Program-made: the position numbers and the translations under genes
Shown here: positions 41,559 to 54,600 of the stretch, piece by piece
Position numbering within the stretch: the first letter of the stretch is position 1
Layout of the letters: each line of letters starts with the position of its first letter
Source of the DNA: Phaseolus vulgaris
Lineage: Eukaryota > Streptophyta > Magnoliopsida > Fabales > Fabaceae
Assembly (NCBI RefSeq): GCF_000499845.2
Contig: NW_027174115.1
Location: 1-64,000, forward strand
DNA: 64,000 nucleotides
Direction of reading: 5' to 3'
Notes under the pieces: model-generated
The model's input: the letters and a program-made list of their open reading frames with translations, nothing else
Database searches by the model: none
What the model was told of the DNA's origin: nothing

Positions 41559-42738
41559 TGATCCTGCCGGCAACTCGAACGTGGAGGAATCGCTCTGTAG
41601 CACACTCTGTCCCGTCTACGCGACTGCGTTTTCTACAGAATCACCCTCAGAACCTTCTCTTGGATCTCCAAACGTGACCTGCAAAACACACAGACGGCGC
41701 CTCTAGCGGCCGTTTGCACTCCGACGATCAAGTTAGTCCACAGAACCACCAAATGAGAAAACTAGTAGTGTGTGTGAAAAACTCTTGCTCTCTGTTTTTC
41801 GTCTCTCTCAATCTCTCCCTGATTCTCTCTTTATGTCTCTCTCTCTGTTTCTGGGCATAACAGAATTCTGTTATGCTTTTCTGGCATGTGTCAGAACCCT
41901 GTTACGCTTTTCAGAGACAGTGTACCTGCAGAATCAGTAGTGAGAGCGTGAGAGTCTGTGCATGTCTGCGCGTCTCTGCGCTTGGCTGCGCCTGTCTGTA
42001 CCCTTAGTGGTACGGAGTGCACTTTTGTCTGGACCGCACCCCTCTCAGATGATGACACGTGGAGGCCTGCAACTCACATCTAACCACACACGTGTCACTT
42101 ACTGGAAGGGCTCTAGCGCTTCTCTTTGTGTGCCTAAGTTACACCCTTGCAGAGTAACTTAGGATATTTCTCTCATCTGGGTAAGTCGCATACTCTTAGG
42201 AGAACGTCGGGTGTGGCTGGTCTAGGCACACTCATCAAACGTTGCTCTCTGCGTATACAGCTTACCCTTCACGATGCCACGCACGTAATGGGTTGAGGGA
42301 ATCACCAATCACTGACTGGTTTACTAGTTCCCTCAGGCCACTCTCGTGCATGATTCCCTGAGGTGTGCTCATGCGAGATCCATGCGTAACGCTCTCGCTG
42401 GGAACCTCAGTCCCAGTTTAACTGCGTGTAACACGAGACCCCGATGACTGATCAGTGTTTATTTGCTTCTCGCGTTCTGCCCTCAGGCGTTAGTCTGAGA
42501 ACTGGTCTGTTGGTGGCCACTTGGCTACTGACCACCGATCACCATTCTGGATGATCTGTCCCCCGACCTCTCTGCCGCCTGATCTGTCGGTGGTCACTTG
42601 GCTACTGACCACCGATCACCGCTCTTGGCGATCGTCTCCCTGACGTCTCTGCCACCTGGTCCACGTGTCACCCTGCGAGTGGTCCACGCGGTTCTCTGCT
42701 GCTGACGTCATCGACTACCGATGACCGATCGGATCACA
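41559..42738 (-). repeat. 3' LTR of element H
   Basis: 1180 bp; on the minus strand TGTGATCCGATCGG to GCCGGCAGGATCA. Its U5 end resembles E and G, but U3 is distinct, with repeated GGTGGTCACTTGGCTACTGACC-like blocks (about 42510-42620). It is followed by the PPT. Confidence 0.85.
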
Positions 42739-43332
42739 AGCCCCCCAGTCTCGAGTCGTGAACTCGTTCTCGGCGAAGAGACTAAGTGGTCGTGCCCTCA
42801 GTCCACGTGGCAAGTGGGGCCGCCTCACGTGCTGCTTCTTTAACGTTTGGACTTCCTCTCTTAATCTCGCGACATGTGGCCCCATCGACGGCCAGCGTTG
42901 TGCGTCGCTAGCGCTTCTCTTATTCAAATTGGCGCGCTCCTTTATTGTTCCTTCATCTTCTTCATTCGACTCCCAGACTCTCTGCGAACTTTTCCTCTGC
43001 GCACCTTTCTTTCCTCAAATTCTCTGCTGCCAAATCTCTTGCGATCATCCAAAGGTATGGTTTTTCTTCTCCCTGGCCCCTTTTTGGTCATCTTTACCGA
43101 TTGCATTTATCATTCTAGTTATCATGCATTCATCTTCTCTATTTCCCTCTCTCGAACCCGCGCTAGGGTTTTTTCACGCTCTCACTCTGGCTTCTACTTC
43201 TTCTTCTTCCTTTTTTCACCTGGGCATCTCCTTCTCCTTTCCCCTTTCTGTTTTCACCGAAACATTCATCATTCCCTCTTCTCCCATTCATTCTGACTTT
43301 TTCGTTTTTCCTCCATTTGCAGCTATCTCGCG
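42739..43332 (+). promoter_or_regulatory. PPT, promoter region and 5'-UTR intron of the antisense gene in H
   Basis: AGCCCCCCAGTC (42739-42750) is the minus-strand PPT. GCGAAGAGACTAA, CCACGTGGCA (42803) and GACATGTGGC (42871-42880; one change from GACACGTGGC) follow. A 5'-UTR intron is predicted at 43055-43322 (CAAAG/GTATG to TTGCAG/CTAT), ten bases before the ATG at 43333. Confidence 0.6.
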
Positions 43333-45539
43333 ATGGCTCGCTTGAAACAAACTGCGCGCATCATTGCCCCATCCTCTGGTGCACAGCCTTCCGCGAGTGC
43401 GCCAGCTCCACCTCCGCCTGTGGCTGCCTCCTACCACGACAATGCCAGGGTCTACGACTGGGCTCCCCTGGCATTGCTCGCTGAAACCTCCACCCTGCTG
43501 CCCAAGGGTCATCTCACGTCCCTGCTAAGCCACAATCCCGATGAGCCTTCCTGCTCCATCGACAGGGAGAATGATTTCGACATCCAAATCCGCATTCCTC
43601 CTCGAGGAATGCCTATCTGCGCGGATGACAGGGCCACCAATGGGGTGCCCTTCGTCTTCGTCTACTCCGCTATCTTCAAGCGGTTGAAGCTGCGCCTCCC
43701 TTTCACCTTTTTCGAAAAGGAGCTGATGATGGAGTTAAACGTCGCGCCTTGCCAACTCCATCCAAATGCCTGGGCCTTCATCCGGGCATTTCAGATCCTC
43801 TGCAGTTATTTCGGGCATAACGCCTCCGTGGACGTGTTCCTCTACTTCTTCGAAGCGAAGAACCCTGGGGACAGGTCCTGGGTTAGCCTGAATGGGGTTG
43901 CTGGACGGGTGCTCCTGGGCCTATACCAGCAACCCTTCAAATACTGGAAGGGCAGATTCTACATGATATCTGCTACCCCTCAAAGTCCAAATCTGCTCGA
44001 GGGGTACCCCCTCTACTGGGTTCCTGGAGTTGAATTCAAGAAATCCAGGGACCTCGAAATTATGGCCCCCTACGAGCGCGAGCTGTGTGGGCTGCTCCTG
44101 GGGGCCAAGTACAGTTCTGCTCGGCTCATCAAAGATGAGTTCGATGTGGTGGCCCTGAAAAAGTATATAGGTAGCTCTTCTTCCCCTTCTTAGGATACCT
44201 GCACCCTTTCATGCATGCTTTTATGTGTTTTTTAACTTACTTGCATAACTTGGCCAACTGACCCTTCCTTTTCTCGTCTATGCAGACTCAATGTCAGGAA
44301 AAGACAGGAGGCTGGCCTTGCTAGAGCTTGCCAAGCGTCGGGGAACCAAAGGCACTGGCTCCTCCTCTTCTACAACTGAGCCTATTGCAGCCCCTCCGCT
44401 CTCGGTCGCGCCAGCTGAAGGCCCCGAGCAAGGAAAGAAAAGGAAGAGGCTAGTGAAGGCTTCCACTTCACTTGTTGCTGCTGCCTCAACTGAAGAGGAG
44501 AGCTCTGGCTCTCCTCTTATACACCGTCAGAGGAAGAAGCCAGCAGTTGAGGGGGCTTCGCCTCTCCAGCCTGGAGAGATCGAGGTGGTGGAAGTAGAGG
44601 AAGGGTCTCCCCCACCTCCCTGTGCTCAACCTGCCTCAGAGCCCACCAGTCTTCCTTCTCCAGGCCAGCAGTTGCCTCCAACTTCTCAACTGCCATCTTC
44701 CCCCCAGCAGGCCAATCACCTGGTCCACCTGCTCATCCTGCTAGGGGTCCACCACCACCACTGCCAATCCCCACCGCCACTGCTGAAGGTGGGGGTCCAG
44801 CTCGCGCCCAAGCACTTCTGGGGCCAACCACGAAAACTTCAGCAGGGTCATCACCCTGGTTCGACAGCTCAAAAGCAACCGGGAGCTTGTCGAATGGAAT
44901 GGTGATGAGGTGGATATGCACCTGGCCAAGCAGGTAGTGCTCTCTCTGGAATTTTCCACCCAGCATCGCAAGCAACTAGCCCTGGAGAAGAGGGTGAAGG
45001 ATCTTGAGCACGACAAGGAGTCACTGCGAAGTGACTTCGAAGCTGCCCAAGAATCTGTAGAGTTGATGCGGGGCATGGTGGAGAAAGCTAGGAGGGAGTA
45101 CCTAGCGCAGGTCCAAGAGACCATCAAGACGGAGATCTTGATGGGGCAAGCTGTTAGCTCTTTGGACTGCACGGTGGTGGAGATGCGGGCCGAGGCCTCC
45201 TCCCTACGCCAACTGAATTCTCAATTAGTGGGGGAGCTCGAGTCCACCAAAGAAGCAACTGCTGCTCGGGAGAAGAGACTTGAGGAGGTGGTGGGCAAAC
45301 TGTCTGAAGCTGCCTCCTCCCTTGCTGCCGTTACCACTGAGAGAGATGCTGCGGAGGCCTCAAAGCAAAAACTGGAGGCGGAGAAGGCTGACTTGATGAA
45401 CGTGGGTGCTGATGCCCTCACTGATGGATTCGAGCTAGCACTCGAGCAAATCAGATGCGTTCTCCCAGACCTGGACCTCTCGCAGTTCAACATCTATCAT
45501 GAAGTGGTAGATGGAAAGCTCATCCCTCCTGCCCCTTAA
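43333..45539 (+). pseudogene. Antisense gene of element H, spliced, one frameshift
   Basis: Exon 1 (43333-44170, open) carries the full Transposase_28-like domain (GVPFVFVYSAIFK, PFTFFEKELMMEL, PNAWAFIRAFQIL, VDVFLYFFEAK). A 115-bp phase-1 intron (44171-44285; ATATAG/GTAGC to ATGCAG/ACTC) leads into exon 2, 44286-45539. Exon 2 has a KKRKRLVK basic patch and a Ser/Pro-rich stretch. After a frameshift between about 44700 and 44830 comes a coiled coil (44910-45420) ending in HEVVDGKLIPPAP. About 695 residues would be expected without the shift. Function unknown; it lies antisense between pol and the 3' LTR. Confidence 0.68.
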
Positions 45540-45689
45540 TCTTTTCTCTTCTCTGTAAATTTAACTTCTGCACAATTTTTCTTATTACTCCAAAATTTGT
45601 ATAAGACTTGACTGTGAATACAAACTCTCAATGCTTCTTCTCTTGCATAAGTTTCTTCCCTTGTATTTTCTTTGAGCTTCACTTATCTT

Positions 45690-45935
45690 TATGCGCGCGA
45701 CTAACTGTTAGCTAGCTTAGGTTCAGCGCGATCTTGGGCTTTATCTTTCCTTTCGCACACGACTAAGTGTTAACCAGCTTAGGCTTAGCGCGATCTTGAG
45801 CTTTGTCTTTCCTTTCGCGCACGACTAAGTGTTAACCAGCTTAGGCTTAGCGCGATCTTGAGCTTTGTCTTTCACTTTGCGCACGACTAAGTGTTAACCA
45901 GCTTAGGCTTAGCGCGATCTGCTTCTCTTATTCTT
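45690..45935. repeat. Tandem array, four 62-bp units, element H
   Basis: GACTAAGTGTTAACCAGCTTAGG-like units start near 45699, 45761, 45823 and 45885, exactly 62 bp apart, each followed by AGCGCGATCTTG. They lie just beyond the antisense gene. From 45936 to 46500 there are CACCTGGGG-type short repeats and no gene; 46500-46642 is the post-pol block. Confidence 0.75.
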
Positions 45936-46642
45936 TCACTTCTACTTGATCACGACTGGCTATTCCCTTAGCTTGGTGTTTGACAGTCCTCGTGCGCTGC
46001 TTTACGCCACTAACCAATCACTGACGACTCATCAGTGATCGTTCCTCGATCTTCACCTAGCTTCTCTGTCGCTCTAGCGCTAAGTGCATAGAGAACCTTG
46101 GCATCGATCGCTCGAGGTGATGCCTTACTTTGGGGAAGTGAAAGTGTTTCTCGCTAACCCCTCTTACTTTCCCCAAGGTCATCACCCTTCGGGGCGTTCA
46201 GTCGTTCATTCCCTGCCTCACTCCTGGGGTGAGAAGGGTTTCGGACTAAGAGCTTTACTGGGCCAATATTGGTGCATGCCAAGCGGGTAAGGACATTTTG
46301 TCAAAACCTTTCCTTTCCCTCCCTTGGTCTTACTAGCACCCCTGGCTTTTCAAACCTTTAACTGCTTGCGCTCACACCTGGGGTGAGGAAGACTTGGATC
46401 GGTGCCAGTACTTGCGCCTAGGGCAAGTAGGGCCTAACCAATCACCTGCACTTGCACCTGGGGCAAGGAGGACTTTAACTTTAATACTTGAGCACACTTG
46501 ATATGCTGGAAATTTTTCTTTAATTGGGTGGCCTCGTTAAAAACCCTCCTTAAGGAAAAGAGTGCCCCCTTGTCTGTTCAACTGTTTCCACCACATACAA
46601 AGCATGTATCTTTTAGCGCGAGAACGCCATTACTGTACAATT

Positions 46643-47266
46643 TTAACTGAAATAAAATTTTAAATGGGTGGCGTTCCACGTTCTGGGGATTGCTCCTCCC
46701 TCCAAAGTCTCTAGGCAATAGGCTCCGTTCTCCAATGTCTCCACCACTCTGTACGGGCCTGTCCACTTTGGGGACAACTTGTTCTGCATGTCGTTCTGAT
46801 GCGCCTTTCTCATCACCAGATCACCTTCCTGGAAGCGCCTGGGCCTCACTTTAGAGTTGTGCCTCCGCTCTACTCTTCTCTTCACAGCTTCAGCACTGAC
46901 TCTGGCCTCTTCTCGCACTTCGTCTAGCAGGTCCAGATTCACCTTACGCTCTTCATTGGACTCTTCAGCACCGAAGTTCAAGAATCTGGGGGAGCTCTCC
47001 TGTATCTCCACAGGAATCATGGCGTCTGTCCCATAGACAAGGCTGAAGGGTGTCTCATGGGTGCTGGACTGTGGGGTGGTGTGATAAGACCATACAATTC
47101 TGGGGACCTCCTCTGCCTAGCCTCCTTTGGCCTTGTCTAGTCTTCGCTTCTGCCCCCTGAGCAGTACTCGATTTGCTGACTCCACCTGCCCATTGGTTTG
47201 TGGGTGTTCCACTGAAGCGAAAACCTGTTGTATCTTTAACTCTTCACACATCTTCCTCAGCTGATG
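46643..47266 (-). pseudogene. pol: Integrase C-terminus of element H (left of G)
   Basis: On the minus strand this starts in the integrase core at QLRKMCEELKIQQVF, includes the catalytic Glu region NGQVESANR, and ends KFYFS with the stop at 46643. A TAG at 47117-47119 replaces Trp in the conserved GGWAEEVPR. The other part of the same domain lies at 59184 onward. The two halves meet at the ACTTG duplication of element G. Confidence 0.82.
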
Positions 47267-47271
47267 ACTTG

Positions 47272-48049
47272 TGTACCGCCCTGGTGGACGGGTGTGATGA
47301 CGTGGCATCCTGCTACAGTGTAGGCATGTTGACAAGGCGCCAGGTTGGCAGATAGGAAGGAAGTCGGGAGGCACGTGTGGTCGCCGATTGTTAAGTTGGC
47401 GTGTTCCGATTTCCAGTTTACCAGAATAGGCGATCGCCAGGTTGAAGATGAAGTCGCCAGATGTAGACTCAGGCGACCAAGCAGTCGGAGATCGCCAGAA
47501 TAAGCACATCGCCGAAGACGAAGGAGAAGCAGATTATGAAGGCGGCCGGCGAGACCACAGGGAAGGTGTATGAAGGCCCTAACTCGCCAGTTTTAGTAGA
47601 GATCGCACTCCTAAGTTAGCTATGCACTGGGCAGTACCATGCATAAGTAACTTAGCCAAAAAAAGAGTAGAAGCAGCGCCAAGTCAGGGAGCCTCCAGAT
47701 GATGGCACGTGTACAGTTGGATACGAGCCACGTGTCCAAGTCTGTAACTGCCAGGAGAGAGAAAACCACCAGGTATATAAGAGCTCTTAACAGACTTTCT
47801 GAGGTACGCACGTTCAGTTCTTACACTTTACGCTTGCGAGTGAGAGAGGATTTGCACGGTTCTCATTCTTAGTATTTGGTGATACCGTCACTGACTTGAG
47901 CGTCGGAGTGCGATCGGTCGCAGCGGCGCCGTATCGTTTCTTCGCAGGTTCTTGAGATAGATCCCGAGGAGGAACGGAGGTGAGAAGCGGTGCGCACGTC
48001 GATCCTTTGACAAGGCATTCTCCAGCGCTCCGGTCAACAGGCAGGATCA
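47272..48049 (+). repeat. 5' LTR of element G
   Basis: 778 bp, TGTACCGCCCTGG to CAGGCAGGATCA. It has GGCGATCGCC at 47429-47438 and a TATATAA box at 47774-47780. The TATA position predicts transcription starting roughly 30 bp downstream. Confidence 0.95.
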
Positions 48050-48414
48050 TCAGGCGCCCACCGTGGGGCCGTGTAAAGCTTGCTCCCATCCACAGCGTGA
48101 GTTCGTGGAAGTTTTCGAGGTTTTCGGCGTGGTTGTGTGCTGGTGCAACCGTCGGTCGTAGTTTCTTTGAGTTTCGTTCGGTGAAGTTTGCGTTTTGAAC
48201 CGTTCGTTTGGCTTTTCGATCGGTGTATTCGAGTTCTTTCGTTTGCTTGGTTGATTCGCGGGGAAACGGTGGTTTTTGGTGAAGCTGTGGTTTTCTTCGA
48301 AGGTTTGCGGTGTTCTTGGGTTCTTGCGCAGTTTCTTGAGTTTTCTCCGATTGATCGCTGATTCGATCGTGGTTGAAGTGTTGTTTGCTGTATTTCTGTG
48401 GTTCGCTGAAGTTA
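48050..48414 (+). other. PBS-like site and leader of element G
   Basis: AGGCGCCCACCGTGGGGCC (48052-48070) lies two bases after the LTR. As in E it starts AGG, not the TGG expected opposite a tRNA CCA end. The leader of about 345 bp is T/G-rich and has no conserved ORF. Confidence 0.65.
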
Positions 48415-51400
48415 ATGAGAAAAATGAGAAGCAATCGTTCCAGTCCCGTGGCGCCTGTCGCAGCTGAAGGCGACGTCGCCATGACCATGGCGCAGATGGC
48501 AGAGATGATGCGCTCGTTGCAGGCAACTGTGGAAGCCTCGCGCGTCGAGCAGGCAAGGATACATGAGGACCTGGTCGCCTCTCGCGCCAGGAACGAGGAG
48601 CTCAGCAAGGTAACTGAGGAGCTGCGTCGAGCTCTTCAGGAGCAGCAGGGACGTTCTTCTGCTGAAGAGGTGGCACCGTCGACGCCGCCTCGTGTTTTCC
48701 CGATGCCTTTTGTTCAGGCGATTACCGACACGCCTATTCCCACGAGCGTGGTTCCGGTTAAAGCTGTTTTTACCGGCGTGGAGGATCCAGAGGCTCATCT
48801 GACCACGTTCCACACGCAGATGATGCTGTCGGGAGGGTCGGACGCCGTCTACTGCAAGATGTTCGTGAGTACGCTCCAGGGAACGGCGATGGAGTGGTTT
48901 GTGAGCCTGCCTAATGGCCACATAACCAATTTTCAACAATTCTCGAAAATCTTTGTCGAACAGTACATTGTGAATAAGGCACCGCCGAGGGTGTCCCATG
49001 ATCTGTTTGATATAAGGCAGTACCATGGGGAGTCCCTCAGAGACTACCTCAATCGCTTCGGCGCGCAGATGGTCAAATCGCCGGCCAAGGATGAAGAAAT
49101 GCTGGTCTATGCCTTCAAGAAGGGCGTGCAGCCAGGGCCATTCTGCGAGGCCTTGATCAGGGCTCATCCAGCGAAGTTTGCTGAAGTCAGGCGACTTGCG
49201 GTGGCCCACATCGCCGACGAGAGTGAAGTCGCCGAGAAGAGAGGCAGCGTGGCTCCCGCCAGACCACGCGCCCAGACCAGGATCCAGCCGCAGAGGGTGC
49301 TGGAAACGGCGGCGGCGGCCAGGAAAGACCAAAGGACTCGCTACCCTTACGATAGGAGAAATAAGGGAAGAAGCCAAGCGCGCCAACAACCAGCACGCCA
49401 ACAACCGGCACGCCGGGAATACAATCGCCCGCCTAAGCACAAATTCGTCATGGGACTAGCGGACCTGATCGCTATCCCTAACATATCTGCTAGGTTGAAG
49501 GCGCCCGAGAAGGTGGGGGACAAGGTGCTGGGGTCAAAGCCGGACGCCTGGTGCGAGTTCCACCAGTGTTTTGGCCACAACCTGGACTCGTGTTTGTCTT
49601 TAGGATACCAGCTCGACGATCTGGTTAAGAGCGGGTTCCTAAACGACTATCTGTTGGATAGAAGGACGGGGGGAGCGTCGAGTTCCCAGCCAGCAGGTGG
49701 AGAAGCCCAGCAACACGAGATGCCTATCCATGGGGAGATCCACACCATTGCAGGGGGTTTTTCAGGTGGTGGATGCACCGCATCGCAGAGGAAAAAGTAT
49801 GCGCGATCGGTGATGGCAGTGGACATGTTTGAAGATCACTCGCCGGAAGTGGACATCACGTTCACAGAGCAGGATCTTCGGGACGTTGTGCCTCATGACA
49901 ACGATCCCATTGTTATTTCGTTGATCACGTCGGGAAGGAAGGTCCACAGAGTTCTGGTGGACCAAGGAAGCTCGGCAGACGTGATGTTCTGGCCGACTTT
50001 CACGCAGCTGGAATTGCCCCTTGACCAGGTAAGGCCCTATGGAGGATGCTTGTATGGGTTCGCTGGCGACCAGGTGGAGGTCAGGGGGTACATTGAGCTG
50101 AGAACCACGTTTACAGATGAGGCTGGGTCGAGGACGGAGAAAATCAAGTACCTCATCGTAAACGCCCCCTCAGCATATAACGTCCTGTTGGGAAGGCCCA
50201 CTCTTAACAGGATAGGCGCCATTCCATCGACTCGGCACATGAAGGTGAAGCTGCCGTCCATGGAAGGGGTGGTGATCATGATCAAGTCGGATCAGAAAGA
50301 AGCAAAAAGGTGCTATGAGAACAGCCTGAAAAACAAAAGGTCCGTGAGCTATGTAACAACCACCCCACCTCCCGGCGTGAAGCCCAGACCGCCGCTACCA
50401 GAGGAGGCCGCCGGAAGGGATGTCGAGATGATAGACGCTGAGCTAGGGGAGAGAAATGCTGACCTGGAGGAGGAAGAGGCGCGGAATCGCCCCGAGGAAG
50501 CAAGAGAGCTGGGAATCGCCAAGGCGGTGATCGCCAGAGAATCCAGGCCCAAGCCTGTCGAGCAGTGGCTCGAGAAGGAGATCGGAGGGAAAGTTTTCAA
50601 GCTCGGAAGATCTCTAGAGGTCGATCTCCAGGCCCAGATCGCCAAGGTGATTGAGCGGCATCAGGACGCGTTTGCTTGGTCCGCTTCGGACATGCCCGGG
50701 ATCGATCCCGACTTCTTGTGCCATCATCTGGCGATGGACAACATGGTGAGACCGGTGCGACAAAGAAGAAGAAAATTCAATGAGGAGAGGAGGCAGGCGA
50801 TTAGGGACGAAACACAAAAACTCCTCGCTGCAGGCCACATCAGGGAAGTCCAGTACCCTGAATGGTTGGCAAATGTCGTACTGGTGAAGAAGAGTAACGG
50901 GAAATGGCGCATGTGCGTCGATTTCACCGATCTGAACAAAGCTTGCCCAAAGGATTCGTATCCTTTACCGAGCATTGATGCCCTGGTTGATAGTGCTGCA
51001 GGGTGCAAGCTGCTGAGTTTCCTGGATGCCTTCTCGGGCTATAATCAGATCAAGATGCATCCCATGGATGAAGAAAAAACAGCCTTCATGACGGAGAGGT
51101 CATGCTACTGCTATAAGGTGATGCCGTTTGGGCTGAAGAACGCGGGGGCCACGTACCAGAGGTTGATGGATCGAGTGCTTGCACCAATGCTGGGAAGGAA
51201 CGTGCAAGCCTACGTCGATGACATGGTCGTGACCTCGCAGGAGAAAAGCAAGCACGTTGCAGACTTGGAAGAATTGTTCACGACGATCGCCAAGTTCAAG
51301 TTAAAGCTCAACCCGGAGAAATGCATTTTCGGCGTGGAGGCTGGAAAGTTCTTGGGCTTTCTTTTAACTGAAAGGGGGATAGAAGCTAACCCGGACAAGT

Positions 51401-53868
51401 GTGCCGCCATCTTGGCGATGAGAAGCCCGGCTACAGTGAAAGAAGTCCAGCAGCTGACAGGTCGGATGGCAGCCCTATCTCGCTTCGTGTCAGCGAGCGG
51501 AGAAAAGGGACATCCCTATTTCCAATGTCTGCGGCGCAATAACAAGTTCGCTTGGACGAAAGAATGTGAGGAAGCTTTTGTCAAGCTAAAAGAGTATCTG
51601 GGGAGCCCGCCGGTTCTGTGCAAACCGCTGGCGGGTATCCCTCTCATGTTCTATTTCGCTATGACTGAGAGGGCGGTGAGTGCGGTGCTCGCCCAGGATC
51701 AAGATCAGGCTCAGAAGCCTATTTATTTTGTGAGCAAGGTGTTGCAGGGGCCAGAAACGAGATATCAGGCCCTGGAGAAGGCTGCGCTGACTGTGGTGTT
51801 TTCGGCGAGGAGGTTGCGCCACTACTTCCACAGTTTCACAATACTGGTGATGACTGACCTGCCCATCCAGAAGGTCTTGAAGAAACCGGACGTTGCGGGA
51901 AGAATGGTGAAGTGGGCAGTGGAGTTGTCAGAGTTTGACATTAAATATGAACCTCGAGGCCCGATCAAGGGGCAAATCTTCGCAGATTTTGTGGTCGAGC
52001 TCTCATCAGAGGCGACGCGGGTTGAAGGAGACGGTTTCCGTTGGGTACTCTCGGTGGATGGATCGTCGAACCAGCAGGGTAGCGGTGCTGGAGTCATATT
52101 GGAAGGGCCCAACGGCGTGCTGATTGAGCAATCCTTGAGGTTTGCCTTCAAAGCCAGCAACAATCAAGCAGAATATGAGGCGCTGATCGCCGGGATTTTG
52201 CTGGCCAAGGAAATGGGAGCTAGGGTGCTGATGGCTAAGAGTGACTCGCTGCTAGTCACCGGGCAAGTAACAGGCGAGTTCCAGGCTAAAGATCCACAAA
52301 TGGCGGCTTACTTGGCGTATGTGCAGGAATTGAAGAGTTCCTTTGCCTCTTTTGAAGTAGTGCATGTGCCCCGAGAGCAGAATGCCCGAGCTGACTTGCT
52401 TGCTAAGCTCGCCAGCTCAGGCAAGGGGGGTAGGCAGAGGACGGTGATTCAAGAAACTCTGAAGACGCCGAGGGCATTTGTAGCAGATCACCTGGTCCTT
52501 CAGATAAACAAGTCGACGGAGAGAGCAGCGAGTAGCCATAAGTCTTTGACGCAAGAAACCCTGAGATCGCCGAGAGTTAGAGCATGTCGAGGAGAGAAGG
52601 TGGACGTGATGCAGGTCTGCGCCACCCATGAGCCAGACACTTGGATAACACAGTACAAGCGGTGCTTGGCTGATGGCCTCCTCCCGCTAGATCCAACAGA
52701 AGCTAGGAAGGTAAAGAAAAATTCCAGCAAGTATACATTGATTGATGGCGATCTGTACAGGTTTGGGTTCACTCACCCACTCCTGGAATGTATACACGGC
52801 GAGAAGTGCACGAGAATTATGGCAGAGCTCCACGAAGGTATATGTGGAAGCCACGTCGGGGGTCGAGCTCTGGCCGCGAGGACTCTCCGTGCAGGCTACT
52901 ATTGGCCATCTATGAGAGAAGATTGCAAGAAGTATGCCTAGTGCTGCAAACAATGCCAGCAGCACGCCGATTGGCACAAGGCACCTCCCGAGGAGTTGAA
53001 GTCGATCTATAGCCCTTGGCCGTTTCATACTTGGGGAATCGACATCCTGGGACCTTTCCCGCTGGCGATCAGGCAAATGAAGTACTTGGTGGTGGCGATT
53101 GAGTACTTCACCAAGTGGATTGAAGCAGAACCAGTGGCCCAGATCACCGCACACAAGATCGAAGGTTTTGTATGGAAGAACATCGTGTGCCGGTTTGGAG
53201 TGCCTAAGCGCCTGGTGTCAGATAATGGGACGCAGTTTGCAAGCCACCTGTTGAAGAAGCTTTGCGAAGGGGTAGGAATTCAACAAGTGTTTGCATCCAT
53301 CGAGCACCCTCAAACAAACGGCCAGGTGGAATCAGCTAATCGGGTGTTGTTGAGAGGTTTGAAGAGAAGGCTTGAGAAAGCCAAGGGAAGTTGGGCTGAG
53401 GAGGTGCCCCGTATAGTCTGGGCGTACCACACCACCGAGCAGTCAGGAACCCACGAGACCCCGTTTAGCTTGGTCTACGGGTGTGACGCCATGATTCCAG
53501 TGGAGATCCAGGAGAGCTCGCCGAGATTCCAGAACTTTGTAGAGGAAGACTCGAATGAAGAGAGAAGGCTGAACCTGGATCTGCTGGATGAAGCCAGGGA
53601 AGAAACGAGGCTGAAGGCTGAGGCGGTGAAGAGGAGGATCGAGCGAAGATACAACTCAAAGGTGGTGCCAAGGCAGTTTAGAGAAGGCGATCTGGTGATG
53701 AGGTAGGCCCACCAGTATGAGATGGAGAATAAACTATCACCCAAGTGGACTGGACCGTTCAGAATAACCGAGGCGCTCGGGAACGGGGCCTACCGCTTAG
53801 AGACGCTAGAAGGAGGGGCGATTCCTCGCACCTGGAACGCCACACACCTGAAGTTGTACTATAGTTAA
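48415..53868 (+). CDS. gag-pol: gag-pol polyprotein of element G (two in-frame TAG codons)
   Basis: One frame of about 1817 codons. The start is set at ATG 48415 (MRKMRSN), shared with E. Gag capsid domain is at about residues 122-265, and the CEFHQCFGHNLDSC zinc-finger-like motif near 380. Protease VDQGSSADV has its Asp near 516. Reverse transcriptase has YVDD near 933-936; RNase H is at about 1085-1200; archaeal-type RNase H has its first Asp near 1215. Integrase has a zinc region and the triad Asp 1543, Asp 1603, Glu 1639, a D-x35-E spacing. TAG at 52939-52941 lies in the integrase zinc region (Gln in relatives), and TAG at 53704-53706 near the C-terminus. Otherwise open, so the copy died very recently or depends on help. 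Confidence 0.9.
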
Positions 53869-54100
53869 GAGCTTTGTAAGTAAAGACAAACACAATGTTA
53901 TATTACAATGTCTCTGTTAAAACAGTTTGAAGGGGGCGCTCTTTTTTCCCTAAGGAGGGTTTTTAATGAGGCCACCCAATAAAAGAAGAGTTTGCGAAGT
54001 ATAAGGTGTTTACAGATTGCATGTGTGCTATTTTTAAAAGTTTCGAAGAAAGACCTTGTCATTTCTACATGATTTAAGGCAAGAAGAGATATGTCGCGTG
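53869..54100 (+). other. Post-pol block of element G
   Basis: No gene. GAGCTTTGTAAGTAAAGAC, GAAGGGGGCGCTC, AAGGAGGGTTTTTAATGAGG and CCACCCAATAAAAGAAG match E almost base for base. Confidence 0.6.
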
Positions 54101-54600
54101 CTTTCTAAAAAGTTTTAAGTCCTCATCGTTTTTCGGCGATTGGAGGCACCAGTTAAGTTTTAAAGTCCTCATCGTCTTTCGGCGATCGGAGGCACCAGAT
54201 GAAAGACCTCAACGCCCCCGCGCGTCCTGAGGCAAGTAAAAGACCTCCTCGCCGTTGAGCGAGTGCAGGCGAGAAAGGTCCTCAGTGCATCCAGGGGGGA
54301 GGAGATGTACACCCTGGGCAAGTTGAGGCACCGGATAAAGTCCTTATCGCCGTTGTGCGAGCTAAGGCCAGTTAAAGACCTCCTCGCCGTCGAGCGAGTG
54401 CAGGCGAGAAAGGTCCTCAGTGCATCCAGGGGGGAGGAGATGTACACCCTGGGCAAGTTGAGGCACCAGATAAAGTCCTTCTCGCCGTTGAGCGAGTTAA
54501 GGCCATTTAAAGACCTTCTCGCCGATGAGCGAGTTCAGGCGAGTCAAAGACCTTCTCGCTTACATGCGAGCGTAGGCAAGATAAAATCCTTCTCGTCTTG
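54101..54600. repeat. Hypervariable tandem repeats of element G
   Basis: GTCCTCATCGT...CGGCGATCGGAGGCACC units (54120-54195), then two copies of an about 165-bp block with GAGCGAGTGCAGGCGAG, GGGGAGGAGATGTACACC and GGCAAGTTGAGGCACC (about 54245-54480). CGTTGAGCGAGTTAAGGC-type short units follow. They are the reverse complement of the motif set seen in E. 54600-55178 is spacer without a gene. Confidence 0.75.

Noticed and set aside
42739..45539. The antisense gene as an envelope gene
   Set aside because: It has no signal peptide or membrane segment, runs opposite to pol, and is coiled-coil and basic. The position between pol and LTR alone is not enough.
48412..49440. A 342-residue minus-strand open frame
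   Set aside because: It is opposite gag of G, which is well supported, and shows no recognisable domain.
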